A DNA stretch of 64,000 nt from Microbacterium sp. 3J1. GTDB taxonomy: Bacteria > Actinomycetota > Actinomycetes > Actinomycetales > Microbacteriaceae. Location of the stretch: NCBI RefSeq assembly GCF_001049495.1, contig NZ_CDWI01000010.1:124001-188000 (forward strand), given 5' to 3'. The first letter of the stretch is position 1; every line of letters begins with the position of its first letter. Shown here in pieces: positions 34,227-43,531 of the stretch. The notes beneath the pieces are model-generated. The model was given only the letters and a program-made list of their open reading frames with translations, did not search any database and was not told the origin of the DNA. Position numbers and translations under genes: made by a program.

Positions 34227-36461
34227 ATGACCACCACAGCGACCCCCTACGATCTCGAGATCGGCGGTATGACCTGCGCCTCATGCGCGGCCCGCATCGA
34301 GAAGCGACTCAACCGCATGGACGGAGTCTCCGCCTCCGTCAACTACGCGACCGAGAAGGCGCACGTCGAGATCGCGTCGGGACTCGACGTCGACGATCTC
34401 ATCGCCGAGGTCGTGCGCACGGGCTACAGTGCGGCGCTCCCGCGCACCGAGGGCCCGGATCGCGGCGACCCCGCCTACCGGCTGCTGCGGCTGCGGCTGA
34501 TCGTCGCCGCCGCGCTGGCGGTGCCCGTCATCGTCCTCGCGATGGCGGAGCCCCTGCAGTTCGCCGGCTGGCAGTGGGCGTCGCTCGTCCTGGCGACTCC
34601 GGTGGTCACCTGGGCCGCGTGGCCCTTCCATCGCGCGGCCGTTCTCAATGCCCGCCACCGCGCCGTCACCATGGACACGCTGATCTCGGTCGGTGTGACG
34701 GCCGCCTATCTCTGGTCGCTGTACGCGCTGATCTTCGGGACGGCGGGCATGTGGGGCATGACCCATCCGTTCCGGTTCACGATCGAACGCGGCGATGGGC
34801 TGGGCAGCATCTACCTCGAGGTCGCGGCAGGCGTGACGATGTTCCTCCTGCTCGGACGCTTCCTCGAGCAGCGGTCCAAGCGGCGCGCGGGAGCCGCTCT
34901 GCGCGCACTGGGCGAGCTCGGTGCGAAGGACGTCTCGATCCTCCGCGACGGTCGGGAGGAGCGGATGCCTCTGGAGAGTCTCGTGGTCGGCGACGTGTTC
35001 GTCGTGCGGCCGGGGGAGAAGATCGCGACGGACGGCATCGTGCACGACGGCGCCTCGGCGGTCGATGCGTCGATGCTCACCGGCGAGTCCGTGCCGATCG
35101 AAGTGCGACCGGGTGACTCGGTGACCGGCGCGACCGTCAACGTCGGCGGGCGGCTGCTCGTGACCGCGACGCGGATCGGCGCCGATACGCAGCTGGCTCG
35201 GATGGCCACGCTGGTGGAGGAGGCGCAGTCGGGCAAGGCCGATGCGCAGCGGTTGGCCGATCGGCTGTCGTCGGTGTTCGTGCCCCTCGTCTTCGCCGCC
35301 GCTGCGATCACCCTCGCCGTCTGGCTGCTGATCGGCGGCGGCGCAGCCGCGGCCTTCACCGCTGCGGTCGCCGTGCTGATCATCGCCTGCCCCTGTGCGC
35401 TCGGACTCGCGACGCCGATGGCTCTGCTCGTCGGCACCGGACGGGGAGCGCAGCTGGGGGTGCTCATCAAGGGGCCGGAGGTGCTCGAATCGACCCGTCG
35501 CGTCGACACCATCGTGCTCGACAAGACGGGGACGATCACCTCGGGGCGCATGACGCTGCTCGATGTCGTGCCCGCTGCCGGCGAGGACGCGGCCGAGGTG
35601 CTGCGCCTCGCCGCCGCGGTCGAGGACGCCTCCGAGCACCCCATCGCCCAGGCCATCGTCCGAGGGGCGACCGAGCGGATCGGCGATCTCCCCGCGGTCG
35701 CCGATTTCCAGAACGTCCGAGGACGCGGCGTCACGGGTGTCGTGGACTCCCACGCCGTGATCGCAGGGCGTCCCTCGCTCCTGGAGGAGTGGGCTCTGCA
35801 TCTCGACGCCGACCTCGCCGCCGCGTTCGACCGGGCGGAGCACGAGGCGCGCACCGCGGTCGCCGTGGCGTGGGACGGTCGGGTCCGCGGCGTCCTGGTC
35901 GTGGCAGATCAGGTGCGACCGACGAGTCCCGAAGCCGTCGCGGCCCTGCGGCGTCTCGGCCTGACGCCCGTGCTGCTGACCGGCGACAACGAGCGCACCG
36001 CGCGCCAGGTGGCCGAGCGGGTCGGGATCGACCGGGTGCGAGCCGGAGTCCTCCCGGAGGGCAAGGTCGCCGAGATCGTGTCCCTGCAGCAGCAGGGCAG
36101 GGTGGTTGCGATGGTGGGCGACGGGGTCAACGATGCGGCTGCCCTCGCTCAGTCCGACCTCGGCATCGCCATGGGCACGGGAACGGATGCGGCGATCGAG
36201 GCATCCGATCTGACACTCGTGCGCGGGGATCTCTGGGGCGCGGTCGACGCGATCCGGCTGGCCCGGCGGACGCTCGGGACGATCCGGGGAAATCTGTTCT
36301 GGGCTCTGGCCTACAACGTCGCGGCGATCCCGCTCGCGGCCCTCGGACTCCTCAATCCCATGCTCGCCGGCGCGGCCATGGCCTTCTCCAGTGTGTTCGT
36401 CGTGCTCAACAGCCTCCGCCTGCGGCGGTTCCGCACCGCAGCGCCTGCCGCTCTGACGTAG
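34227..36461 (+). CDS. copA: CopA, Cu(I)-exporting P1B-type ATPase
   Basis: A 744-residue heavy-metal P-type ATPase. One N-terminal HMA domain carries GMTCASC (Cys17, Cys20). The membrane metal site CPC is near residue 388 ([11 protein letters not shown]), the phosphorylated DKTGT near 431, the SEHP motif near 475, TGDN near 590 and MVGDGVND near 630. Eight membrane helices are expected, including the first two after the HMA domain. The CPC motif with the HP motif fits Cu(I)/Ag(I) efflux. The ATG at 34227 is 7 nt behind copZ. Confidence 0.96.
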   Translation: MTTTATPYDLEIGGMTCASCAARIEKRLNRMDGVSASVNYATEKAHVEIASGLDVDDLIAEVVRTGYSAALPRTEGPDRGDPAYRLLRLRLIVAAALAVPVIVLAMAEPLQFAGWQWASLVLATPVVTWAAWPFHRAAVLNARHRAVTMDTLISVGVTAAYLWSLYALIFGTAGMWGMTHPFRFTIERGDGLGSIYLEVAAGVTMFLLLGRFLEQRSKRRAGAALRALGELGAKDVSILRDGREERMPLESLVVGDVFVVRPGEKIATDGIVHDGASAVDASMLTGESVPIEVRPGDSVTGATVNVGGRLLVTATRIGADTQLARMATLVEEAQSGKADAQRLADRLSSVFVPLVFAAAAITLAVWLLIGGGAAAAFTAAVAVLIIACPCALGLATPMALLVGTGRGAQLGVLIKGPEVLESTRRVDTIVLDKTGTITSGRMTLLDVVPAAGEDAAEVLRLAAAVEDASEHPIAQAIVRGATERIGDLPAVADFQNVRGRGVTGVVDSHAVIAGRPSLLEEWALHLDADLAAAFDRAEHEARTAVAVAWDGRVRGVLVVADQVRPTSPEAVAALRRLGLTPVLLTGDNERTARQVAERVGIDRVRAGVLPEGKVAEIVSLQQQGRVVAMVGDGVNDAAALAQSDLGIAMGTGTDAAIEASDLTLVRGDLWGAVDAIRLARRTLGTIRGNLFWALAYNVAAIPLAALGLLNPMLAGAAMAFSSVFVVLNSLRLRRFRTAAPAALT

Positions 36462-36534
36462 AGGCAGGCGTCCCGCAGGGATATATTGGCCCTACGGAAT
36501 CGTTCCGGAAACACGTTCTGTTCTGGGGAGCGAT

Positions 36535-36780
36535 ATGCGGGGCGTCGCTGTGGTCACCGGGGGTCTGCTGTTGATCGGCGGAGCGGTGCTCGTCGCGGTC
36601 GCGGACCAGCAGCGGACCGATGCGCTCGCAGAGGCCAGGGCCGCCGTCGTCGAGGTGCAGGAGACGCTCGATGCCACTCGCTCGGCGAACTACGCGCTCG
36701 CCGAGCGGCTGACGGCGCTGCGCGCCGAGATCGCACGTCAGGATGCCCAGCTCTCGGATGCGACAGGGTTCCTGCCGTGA
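36535..36780 (+). CDS. Small membrane-anchored coiled-coil protein
   Basis: An 81-residue protein with an N-terminal hydrophobic segment (residues about 3-23) followed by a single long helix rich in Ala, Glu, Arg and Leu (DALAEARAAVVEVQETLDATRSA.. up to QDAQLSD), which predicts a coiled coil outside the membrane. The start follows GGGGAG. It is followed after 10 nt by a larger protein that begins with the same layout, so the pair may form a complex. No family recognised. Confidence 0.7.
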   Translation: MRGVAVVTGGLLLIGGAVLVAVADQQRTDALAEARAAVVEVQETLDATRSANYALAERLTALRAEIARQDAQLSDATGFLP

Positions 36781-36790
36781 GGTGCGGTCT

Positions 36791-37654
36791 GTGATCCGAA
36801 GGCTGCTGTCGGTCGTCATCGTCGCCGCTCTGCTGCTCGCTGCAGGGGCGGTCAGCCGGGCCGCGGCGCTGGATGCCGAGCGGACATCGGTGATCGCGGA
36901 GCTCCGCGCGCTGACGGATTCGACCCGCACGGCGCAGATGCGCACCGATCATCTCGAGGGCGCTGTCGAGATCGCCGAAGCCGACTCCGCCGACCGTGCC
37001 GCCGTGCTCGAGATGCGCCCCGCCTTCCTCGCCGAGATCACGGCGCTCAGCGCGGCGATGACCGCCGCCGACGGCAGGGTCGACGTCTCGACCCACCGGG
37101 CGTCGGCGCTCTCCGTGCAGCAGACCGTGCTCGCCGAACGTCACGACCCCGCGGTGGTGGCTGCGGCGACCGCCACCGTGCACGCCCTCACCGCGAAGGT
37201 GGGTGAGGAGGTCGCGGTCTGGCGGGCAGGACAGTTCGCGGGTCCCGGCGGGCCGGCGTGGTCGTCGAGCGGACCCGATGGCTATGCCCGGGTGCGCGCT
37301 GCGCTCGATCGCGTGGGCGGGGGCGGAGTCGGGCTCTACGAGTCGTCCTCCTGCGCCGGCGGCACCGCTCCGGCATGCGCCAACAGCAACGGCTACATCA
37401 AGTACCGGGCCGACATCGTGGACTGGAGCGCGGATCGCCTCAACTGGGCGATGGCGCACGAGCTGGCCCACATCTACCAGTTCCAGGTCTGGGGCGCGCT
37501 GAACGCCTCCGCAGCATACGAGAGCATGTTCGGCGGTGATCCCGAGTTCCTCGCGAACTGCATGGCGGTCGTGCGCGGATACCCCGGCTCGGTCGGATGC
37601 GACGGCGATCAGCAGGCGTGGGCATCCGGCATCTGGGTGGGCGCCGTCCGCTGA
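36791..37654 (+). CDS. Membrane-anchored coiled-coil protein with HExxH metalloprotease-like domain
   Basis: A 287-residue protein. Residues 3-20 form a signal or anchor helix, residues about 28-145 are predicted coiled coil (ALDAERTSVIAELRA..), and the C-terminal domain carries H223-E-L-A-H227 (WAMAHELAHIY) with Glu252 a candidate third zinc ligand. Cys188, 196, 257 and 270 may form disulfides, fitting an extracellular location. The GTG start at 36791 is used because it gives a normal membrane anchor. It resembles no named peptidase family that I recognise. Confidence 0.75.
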   Translation: MIRRLLSVVIVAALLLAAGAVSRAAALDAERTSVIAELRALTDSTRTAQMRTDHLEGAVEIAEADSADRAAVLEMRPAFLAEITALSAAMTAADGRVDVSTHRASALSVQQTVLAERHDPAVVAAATATVHALTAKVGEEVAVWRAGQFAGPGGPAWSSSGPDGYARVRAALDRVGGGGVGLYESSSCAGGTAPACANSNGYIKYRADIVDWSADRLNWAMAHELAHIYQFQVWGALNASAAYESMFGGDPEFLANCMAVVRGYPGSVGCDGDQQAWASGIWVGAVR

Positions 37655-37685
37655 CCCGACCGCGCCAGGCCTGCCGCGACCGCGA

Positions 37686-38420
37686 TCACCCTCGCCTCCA
37701 CTCGTGCAGCTCGCGGGTGAGCTGATGCAGATACTCGGGCGGCCCCGCCTTTGCGAACCAGAGCCACAGCTCAGCGGCGTGGATCGCGTCCCAGGCGTGG
37801 ACGAGCGCGGGATCCGCTCCGTATGCCTCGATCAGCGCGTGGGCGGAGCGGGCGTCCTTGCGGCCGGCACCCCACGCCGCCCGGGCGAGCTCGCGGATCG
37901 GATCGCCGACGTGCGCGGCCTCCCAGTCGACGATCCCGGTGATCCCGGCTCCGGTCGCGAGCAGGTTGCCGTCGGTCCAGTCGCCGTGGCAGAACACGAG
38001 GCCGGATGCCGGGGGGATCCGGAGCGGAAGCGGAGGACCCCCTGCCCGGCGGTAGCGCGCGATGATCGTGGCGTCGTCGGGGGCGGGCAGGAGGCCCTTC
38101 GGGGGCGTCTCCTCGTGGAGTCGGCGAAGCAGCGGCCCCGACGCCCTCAACCTCGCGAGCCGCGTCTCCGGATCCTGGGCGTCCAGGCGCTCGCCGGGCA
38201 TCTCTGTCATGACGATGACGCCTGGTCGCTCGTCGACCAGCTCGGGCGTGGGCAGATCGGCGCGCTCGAGAGCCCGCAGCGCTCGCACCTCGTTGTCGTG
38301 TCGCGCCGGGTCGGTCAGCCGCTTCTCGACGAGATGACGTCCGTCGCGCTCCACCCGTCGGACCATGCCGACCGCTCCCTGTCGCATCATGCCGACCGAG
38401 CCCGCATCGTGCGCGCTCAC
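37686..38420 (-). CDS. Aminoglycoside phosphotransferase (APH)-fold kinase
   Basis: A 244-residue phosphotransferase. The catalytic loop is FCHGDWTDGNLL (residues about 165-176), and the magnesium-binding GIVDWEAAHVGDP block follows near 188. The N-lobe shows VEKRL with the ATP-binding lysine and the IVMTEMPGERL hinge. Substrate unknown; the family covers antibiotics, choline, thiamine and homoserine. The GTG start overlaps the SDR stop by 4 nt (GTGA), so the two are co-translated. A longer reading of the same frame through the SDR gene is not real. Confidence 0.88.
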   Translation of the reverse strand: MSAHDAGSVGMMRQGAVGMVRRVERDGRHLVEKRLTDPARHDNEVRALRALERADLPTPELVDERPGVIVMTEMPGERLDAQDPETRLARLRASGPLLRRLHEETPPKGLLPAPDDATIIARYRRAGGPPLPLRIPPASGLVFCHGDWTDGNLLATGAGITGIVDWEAAHVGDPIRELARAAWGAGRKDARSAHALIEAYGADPALVHAWDAIHAAELWLWFAKAGPPEYLHQLTRELHEWRRG

Positions 38421-39268
38421 CGCGCGGGGGTCGTGGTGTCGATGGCCGCGCGCAGGGGCCGCCGCAGGGCGCGCCAGTAGGTCGAGGGGGCGAGTCGCAC
38501 CAGCGCGTCGATGATCCGGGCCTCCCGCCCGACCATGGCGCGGGGGCGGCGGCGCTCGGTGGCGCGCACGATCTGCGCCGCGGCATCTGCGGGCTCGGTG
38601 AGGTACATCGCCGCCTGGGCAGCGGCGGCGCGTGCCGCGATCGCGGGATCGACGGCCGCTGCGTATCGTCCGTGCAGGATGATGCCGGTCCGAACCCCCG
38701 CCGGGTAGATCGCGCCCACCGTGACCGTCGACCCCTCGAGCTCGTGGCGCAGCGCCTCGGAGAAGCCGCGCACGGCGAACTTGCTCATGGAGTAGGGAAT
38801 GCGTCCGGCCGGCGCCGCGAGCGCGTAGACGCTGGCGAGGTGGGTGATATGTGCCGCGGGGGCGGCGCGCAGCGCGGGCAGCAGCGCCTTCGTGATCGAG
38901 ACCGTCCCCCAGAGGTTCACGTCGACGAGCCACCGCATCTCCTCCATGGTGAGCTGGTCGAGCGTGCCGAGCATCGACGACCCGGCGCAGGTGATCAGCG
39001 CGTTCAGCCGCGGATGCCTCGCCGTGATCTCGTCGGCCACGGCGAAGACGGCGGTGTCGTCGCGGAGGTCGACGACGTGCGTGGTGATCAGCGCGCCGGG
39101 GGCTCGCGAGGTCAGCTCCGACGCGACGGAGGCCAGCCCTCCGGCGTTGTGGTCGAGGAGAGCCAGGTGCACGCCGCGCGAGGCGAGGAGGCGGGCGATC
39201 TCGGCTCCCATCCCGCTCGCCGCGCCGGTGATCACGGTCGTGCTGCCGGTCAGGGCGAGACGCGCCAT
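38417..39268 (-). CDS. Short-chain dehydrogenase/reductase (classical SDR)
   Basis: A 283-residue oxidoreductase. The cofactor motif is TGAASGMG (residues about 13-20), the NAG-equivalent segment is ITCAGSS, and the catalytic tetrad shows SVYALAAPAGRIPYSMSK (Ser, Tyr, Lys) near 145-160. The ATG at 39268 follows GGAGGAG and begins just before the nucleotide strand. It is upstream of, and overlaps, the phosphotransferase, so it likely works on the same compound. Confidence 0.92.
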   Translation of the reverse strand: MARLALTGSTTVITGAASGMGAEIARLLASRGVHLALLDHNAGGLASVASELTSRAPGALITTHVVDLRDDTAVFAVADEITARHPRLNALITCAGSSMLGTLDQLTMEEMRWLVDVNLWGTVSITKALLPALRAAPAAHITHLASVYALAAPAGRIPYSMSKFAVRGFSEALRHELEGSTVTVGAIYPAGVRTGIILHGRYAAAVDPAIAARAAAAQAAMYLTEPADAAAQIVRATERRRPRAMVGREARIIDALVRLAPSTYWRALRRPLRAAIDTTTPAR

Positions 39269-39395
39269 GGCTCCTCCTCCCGGCGTGATCGGGAGCGCCG
39301 CCGGACCCGCGCGGGTCGCGTCGACCCGATTTCGAACCATTCTGGCCCAGTGCGCGGGGGAGGGGAACCGGTACCCTCGAAGGAAGGAGGTCGTG

Positions 39396-39977
39396 GTGGG
39401 ACGAACTGCGGATGCCATCGCCGAAGGCGTGGCCATCGCGACCGCTGCTGCGCGCCTCGCGGTGAAGAATCACATCCTCATCGGCACGATCGCCGAGGGC
39501 GGCGTCTTCGACACGGACAAGTACATGGCTGACGCGCGCGAGGCGCTGCGTGCCATGGCCGAGGAATCCGAAGAGGTCGAGCGCAATCTCACCGAGTTGC
39601 GCAAGCGCGCCAGGGGCCGCCACTCCGACCCGTCGGGCACCCATGACTACCGCGACCGTGACGTGCGCAACCTCCGCCGTCGCGCCAAGCAGTCGCACGG
39701 CGTCGCCACGAGGCTGCGGGAGCTGATGGACGATGACGCCGCGCTGCGGACGATCGTCGAAGAGGCTCGCGAAGGGGCCTGGGCGGACGTGCGGCACAAC
39801 CTCGACCGGCGTCTGCGCGTCGAGGGCATGCGCCCCGACCAGGACCCCGACTACGACCGGATGCGCGAGGCGCGGATGCAGGCTCTCCGCCTCGTCGATC
39901 TGCAGGCTCTGTCGTCGCTGCAGCGCGCGAAGGCCAAGCGGAAGAAGCGACAGAAGGAGCCAGACCCGGCCACCTGA
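39396..39977 (+). CDS. Conserved-looking hypothetical charged protein
   Basis: A 193-residue soluble protein that is strongly charged (many Arg, Asp, Glu) and probably all helical. It has an N-terminal hydrophobic-amphipathic segment (DAIAEGVAIATAAARLAVKNHILIGTIA) and a basic C-terminal tail (RAKAKRKKRQKE). Good ribosome-binding site AAGGAGG precedes tandem GTG codons at 39393 and 39396; the second has better spacing. A GTACCCT element upstream may be the -10. No family recognised. A tRNA-Arg gene follows 67 nt later. Confidence 0.75.
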   Translation: MGRTADAIAEGVAIATAAARLAVKNHILIGTIAEGGVFDTDKYMADAREALRAMAEESEEVERNLTELRKRARGRHSDPSGTHDYRDRDVRNLRRRAKQSHGVATRLRELMDDDAALRTIVEEAREGAWADVRHNLDRRLRVEGMRPDQDPDYDRMREARMQALRLVDLQALSSLQRAKAKRKKRQKEPDPAT

Positions 39978-40044
39978 TGCGCTCGATTCGCAATCAGGTG
40001 GCGACTGTTATAAGCTGTTCTACGGCCCGCTGAGCGGTCCAGGA

Positions 40045-40117
40045 GCGCCCGTAGCTCAATGGATAGAGCATCTGACTACGGATCAGAAGGTTAGGGGTTC
40101 GAGTCCCTTCGGGCGCA
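40045..40117 (+). tRNA. tRNA-Arg (anticodon ACG)
   Basis: A full cloverleaf is visible. The acceptor stem pairs GCGCCCG with CGGGCGC, and the D-stem pairs GCTC with GAGC. The anticodon stem pairs TCTGA with TCAGA around CTACGGA, giving the anticodon ACG. The T-arm contains GGTTCGAGTCC. ACG is read after inosine modification for CGU, CGC and CGA arginine codons. The CCA end is not encoded. Confidence 0.95.
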
Positions 40118-40124
40118 CATCACA

Positions 40125-40164
40125 AGAGATCCCCGTCGCGTGAGCGACGGGGATCTCTGTTTTT
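40125..40164 (+). terminator. Intrinsic terminator after tRNA-Arg
   Basis: AGAGATCCCCGTCGC (40125-40139) and GCGACGGGGATCTCT (40144-40158) form a perfect 15-bp stem with GTGA loop, followed by GTTTTT. This is a textbook intrinsic terminator on the plus strand, starting 8 nt after the tRNA. Confidence 0.95.
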
Positions 40165-40168
40165 CCCG

Positions 40169-40261
40169 TCATCGACGGCCGATGATCGCGGTGATGATCG
40201 TGACGACGACCATCACGCCGCAGAAGCCGATCATGGCCACAGGGGCGCTCATCCAGTCCAT
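40169..40261 (-). CDS. Small 30-residue membrane peptide
   Basis: A 30-codon frame, MDWMSAPVAMIGFCGVMVVV followed by TIITAIIGRR, is one transmembrane helix with a positive C-terminal end. The ATG is preceded by GAAGGGAATCC, a good ribosome-binding site at 5-8 nt. It lies alone between the terminator of the tRNA and the cupin gene. The combination of ribosome-binding site and clean hydrophobic-charged pattern supports a real small protein, but it is too short for certainty. Confidence 0.45.
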   Translation of the reverse strand: MDWMSAPVAMIGFCGVMVVVTIITAIIGRR

Positions 40262-40388
40262 CGGATTCCCTTCAGTCGATCCCGGTGTCGGGGATCGCTC
40301 GGAGGGCGCACCGGAAGCGGTCACCCGCTTAAGAGACTCGCCGCACGCGAGTTCATTACGCGTATCGGCCCGATGGCGCGCCGATGCG

Positions 40389-40754
40389 TCAGTCGAGTTC
40401 GCGCAGCGTCGCGGTGCGAGCTCCGCCGGCGTCTCCGGTGTTGACCGTGCCCTTCGGCTCGAAGAGGATCGCGTGAACCTCGTCGGTCGCCTTCGGGCAG
40501 TGCTCGACACCGCGCGGCACCACGAACACGTCGTCAGGGTTCAGGACGACGTCGCGGTCGCGCATCTGGATGGTGAGCTGACCGCTCACCACCATGAACA
40601 GCTCGTCGGTGTCGGGGTGGGTGTGCCAGACGAACTCGCCCTGCAGCGTGACGACCTTGACGTCGTAGTCGTTGATGCTCGTCAGCCGATGCGGCTGCCA
40701 ATGCTCGGTGATCGCCGCGAGCGCGTCGCGCACGTTGCGCACATCGTCTGTCAT
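40389..40754 (-). CDS. Cupin-domain protein
   Basis: A 121-residue single-domain cupin. The first metal motif is visible as VWHTHPDTDELFMVVSG (His44, His46, Glu51) and the second as VPRGVEHCP (His at about 85). It probably binds a small ligand or metal in a beta-barrel. The start overlaps the LysR stop by 4 nt (ATGA), so it is expressed together with that regulator. Confidence 0.92.
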   Translation of the reverse strand: MTDDVRNVRDALAAITEHWQPHRLTSINDYDVKVVTLQGEFVWHTHPDTDELFMVVSGQLTIQMRDRDVVLNPDDVFVVPRGVEHCPKATDEVHAILFEPKGTVNTGDAGGARTATLRELD

Positions 40755-41725
40755 TCTTCGGAGTCTAGCCGCGTGACGTTCGCGGGCCGGGCCTCCTCCA
40801 GCAGGCTCGTGATCGCGGGGTCGCGGCGAGCGACCTCGGCGGCGGTCGCGACGATCACGCGGCGCATCGCCGCGACGGCGACGGCGGGCGTCACGTCGGC
40901 GCGATGCGCGAGGCTCACCGTGCGACGCATCATCGGGTGCGTGAGCCGCACCGAACGCAGCGCCGGCTGGTCGAGAAGCACCATCGCGGGCACGACGGCG
41001 ACCCCCACCCCGCGTTCGACGAAGCGCAGCAGCGCATCCATCTCCGCGCCCTCCAGCACGTGATTCGGCGTCAGCCCGGCCGAGCGGAACGCGGCATCCG
41101 TCGTCGCCCGCAGCTCGTACGTCTCGTCGAGCGCGATCAGCGGCAGCGTCGCGAGGTGCTCGAGGCCGATGGCCGGAGTCACGGCCACCGGGGGAGCGGA
41201 TGCGGCGGAGACGACGACCAGCTCCTCGGTGAGCAACGGCATCCGCGCGAGGCTGAAGCCCGAGGGAGGCGGGCCGTCCGACTCGGTGATGAGAGCGATG
41301 TCGACGGCGCCCACGGCGAGCTGCTCGACGAGCAGCCGCGATCCGCTCTCGTCCAGGTGCAGGTCCACCCCGGGGTGATCGGCGTGAAAGGCGCTGATGG
41401 CCTCGGCGACCAGGCTGATGCAGAGCGTCGGTGGTGCTCCCAGACGTACGCGGCCGCGACGGAGTCCCGCGAGCTCGCCCATCTCCTCGCGGATGGACTC
41501 CGCCTCGGCGAGCATCCGCTGGGCGCGCGGCAGCAGAGCCTCGCCGGCGGCGGTGAGCCCGATGTGGCCTCGGGCGCGATGGAAGAGCTCGGCGCCGAGC
41601 TCACGCTCCAGCGTCGAGATCTGGCGGCTCAGTGAGGGCTGGGCGAGGTGCAGGGACTCGGATGCGCGCGTGAAATGTCCGAGTCTCGCGACCTCGACGA
41701 ATCCGCGGAGCTGCTCGAGATTCAT
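40751..41725 (-). CDS. LysR family transcriptional regulator
   Basis: A 324-residue regulator with the LysR helix-turn-helix at residues 1-60 (MNLEQLRGFVEVARLGHFTRASESLHLAQPSLSRQISTLERELG) and a periplasmic-binding-protein-like effector domain. It diverges from a flavoprotein gene, which is the classical target arrangement. TAGACT at 41732-41737 (minus strand) stands 6 nt before its ATG, so it too may be leaderless. It overlaps the cupin gene. Confidence 0.93.
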   Translation of the reverse strand: MNLEQLRGFVEVARLGHFTRASESLHLAQPSLSRQISTLERELGAELFHRARGHIGLTAAGEALLPRAQRMLAEAESIREEMGELAGLRRGRVRLGAPPTLCISLVAEAISAFHADHPGVDLHLDESGSRLLVEQLAVGAVDIALITESDGPPPSGFSLARMPLLTEELVVVSAASAPPVAVTPAIGLEHLATLPLIALDETYELRATTDAAFRSAGLTPNHVLEGAEMDALLRFVERGVGVAVVPAMVLLDQPALRSVRLTHPMMRRTVSLAHRADVTPAVAVAAMRRVIVATAAEVARRDPAITSLLEEARPANVTRLDSEE

Positions 41726-41731
41726 GCCCGG

Positions 41732-41790
41732 AGTCTATCGAAACGAGTAGAACTATGCATTGGACGTCATCAGGATCGCCTGCCTACCGT
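41732..41790. promoter_or_regulatory. Divergent promoters of lysR and the flavoprotein gene
   Basis: The 72-nt gap between the two start codons holds TAGACT for lysR (41732-41737, minus strand) and TACCGT for the flavoprotein (41785-41790), each 6-7 nt before its start codon. An upstream TTGGAC (41760-41765) is a possible -35 for the latter. LysR proteins bind between such divergent genes and normally contact a T-N11-A motif; I do not see an unambiguous one. Confidence 0.5.
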
Positions 41791-41797
41791 TGAACGC

Positions 41798-43528
41798 ATG
41801 AGTACACGCGAACGGCAGATCTCCACCACGGTCCTCGTCATCGGCACCGGCGGCTCGGGCCTGCGTGCGGCGATCGAGGTCGCGGAGCACGGCATCGACG
41901 TCCTGGCCGTCGGAAAGCGTCCGCGTCAGGACGCGCACACCTCGCTCGCCGCCGGCGGCATCAACGCCGCGCTCGGCACCATGGACGAGGGCGACAGCTG
42001 GCAGCAGCACGCGGCCGACACCATCAAGGAGAGCTACCTGCTCGCGAACCCGCACACCGTCGAGATCGTGACGCAGGGCGCGGAGCGCGGCATCCGCGAC
42101 CTCGAGCGCTGGGGCATGGACTTCGCCCGCGAGGACGACGGCCGCATCTCGCAGCGCTTCTTCGGCGCCCACACCTTCCGTCGCACGGCGTTCGCCGGCG
42201 ACTACACGGGTCTCGAGATCCAGCGCACGCTCGTCGCCAAGGCCGAGCAGCTCGAGGTGCCGATCCTCGACCACGTCTACATCACGAGGCTGCTCGTGCG
42301 CGACAACGTGGTCTTCGGCGCGTACGGATTCGATCAGTCCGACGGCACCCGCTACCTCATCCACGCGGATGCCGTCATCCTGGCCGCCGGCGGTCACAAC
42401 CGCATCTGGCGACGTACCTCGTCGAGGCGCGACGAGAACACCGGGGACTCGTTCCGACTTGCGGTCGACGCCGGAGCGCGCCTGCGCGACCCCGAACTGG
42501 TGCAGTTCCACCCGTCGGGCATCATCGAGCCCGAGAACGCCGCGGGCACCCTCATCTCCGAGGCCGCTCGGGGAGAGGGCGGCATCCTCCGGAACGCGCT
42601 CGGGGAGCGATTCATGTCGAAGTACGACCCGGAGCGCATGGAGCTGTCGACCCGTGACCGCGTCGCACTCGCCGCCTACACCGAGATCGCCGAGGGGCGC
42701 GGAACCGAGAACGGCGGCGTCTGGCTCGACGTCTCGCACCTGCCGCGCGAGACGATCATGACCCGCCTGCCGCGCGTCTACCAGACGATGATGGAGCTGC
42801 AGATGCTCGACATCACGACCGATCCGATCGAGATCGCGCCCACGGCGCACTACTCGATGGGCGGCGTGTGGGTGCGGCCCGACGACCACCAGACCGACGT
42901 CGACGGCCTGTACGCGATCGGTGAGGCGTCGAGCGGGCTGCACGGAGCGAACCGCCTGGGCGGCAACTCGCTGATCGAGCTGCTCGTCTACGGACGCATC
43001 GTCGGCCAGGCGGCGATGGCGCACGCGGCCGGGCTGGATGCGCAGCGGCGGTCGGCGGATGCCGTGGCGCAGGCGCGCGCCGAGATCGAGGATCTTCTGG
43101 CCGCTGACGGGCGGGAGAACGTCCGGGCGCTGCAGCGGGCGATCCGCAACACGATGACCGAGCACGCGGGTGTCGTCCGCTCGGATGAGGGTCTGCGCGC
43201 AGGCCTCGCCGACCTCGACATGATCGAGGGCCGCATGGAGGACGTCGGCATCCACCCGGACATCGCCGGGTTCCAGGACCTCGCCCACGCCTTCGACCTC
43301 AAGGCGTCGGCGCTCGCCGCCCGCGCGACCCTGGAGGCTGCGCTGGAGCGACGCGAGACCCGCGGCTGCCACAACCGCAGCGACTACCCCGACACCGACC
43401 CGACGCTGCAGGTCAATCTCGTCTGGTCACCCACCACGGGAGTGACCCACGAGCCGATCCCCGAGATCCCCTCCGAGATCGCCGAGCTCATGCGCGAGGT
43501 CGACACCGAGGGGAAGCTCGTGGAGTAG
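41798..43528 (+). CDS. FAD-dependent fumarate reductase/succinate dehydrogenase-type flavoprotein
   Basis: A 576-residue flavoprotein of the SDH/FrdA/L-aspartate oxidase family. The FAD motif GTGGSGLRAA is near residue 16, the substrate loop HTSLAAGGIN near 48, then QFHPSGI near 235, HYSMGGVWV near 350 and GANRLGGNSLIELLVYGR near 390 (catalytic Arg region). It has no iron-sulfur or membrane subunit genes beside it. It could be an L-aspartate oxidase or a soluble fumarate reductase; the absence of nadA/nadC nearby argues mildly against the former. The ATG follows TACCGT by 7 nt. Confidence 0.88.
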   Translation: MSTRERQISTTVLVIGTGGSGLRAAIEVAEHGIDVLAVGKRPRQDAHTSLAAGGINAALGTMDEGDSWQQHAADTIKESYLLANPHTVEIVTQGAERGIRDLERWGMDFAREDDGRISQRFFGAHTFRRTAFAGDYTGLEIQRTLVAKAEQLEVPILDHVYITRLLVRDNVVFGAYGFDQSDGTRYLIHADAVILAAGGHNRIWRRTSSRRDENTGDSFRLAVDAGARLRDPELVQFHPSGIIEPENAAGTLISEAARGEGGILRNALGERFMSKYDPERMELSTRDRVALAAYTEIAEGRGTENGGVWLDVSHLPRETIMTRLPRVYQTMMELQMLDITTDPIEIAPTAHYSMGGVWVRPDDHQTDVDGLYAIGEASSGLHGANRLGGNSLIELLVYGRIVGQAAMAHAAGLDAQRRSADAVAQARAEIEDLLAADGRENVRALQRAIRNTMTEHAGVVRSDEGLRAGLADLDMIEGRMEDVGIHPDIAGFQDLAHAFDLKASALAARATLEAALERRETRGCHNRSDYPDTDPTLQVNLVWSPTTGVTHEPIPEIPSEIAELMREVDTEGKLVE

Positions 43529-43531
43529 AGG

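Noticed and set aside
37686..39797. A 703-codon frame that would fuse an Arg/Pro-rich domain to the phosphotransferase
   Set aside because: The upstream part is the frame-shifted shadow of the SDR gene. The real kinase begins at the GTG at 38420 with a 4-nt overlap.
41798..43528. Firm assignment as nadB (L-aspartate oxidase)
   Set aside because: Motifs fit the whole SDH/FrdA/NadB family and no nadA or nadC is nearby, so the narrower name is not supported.
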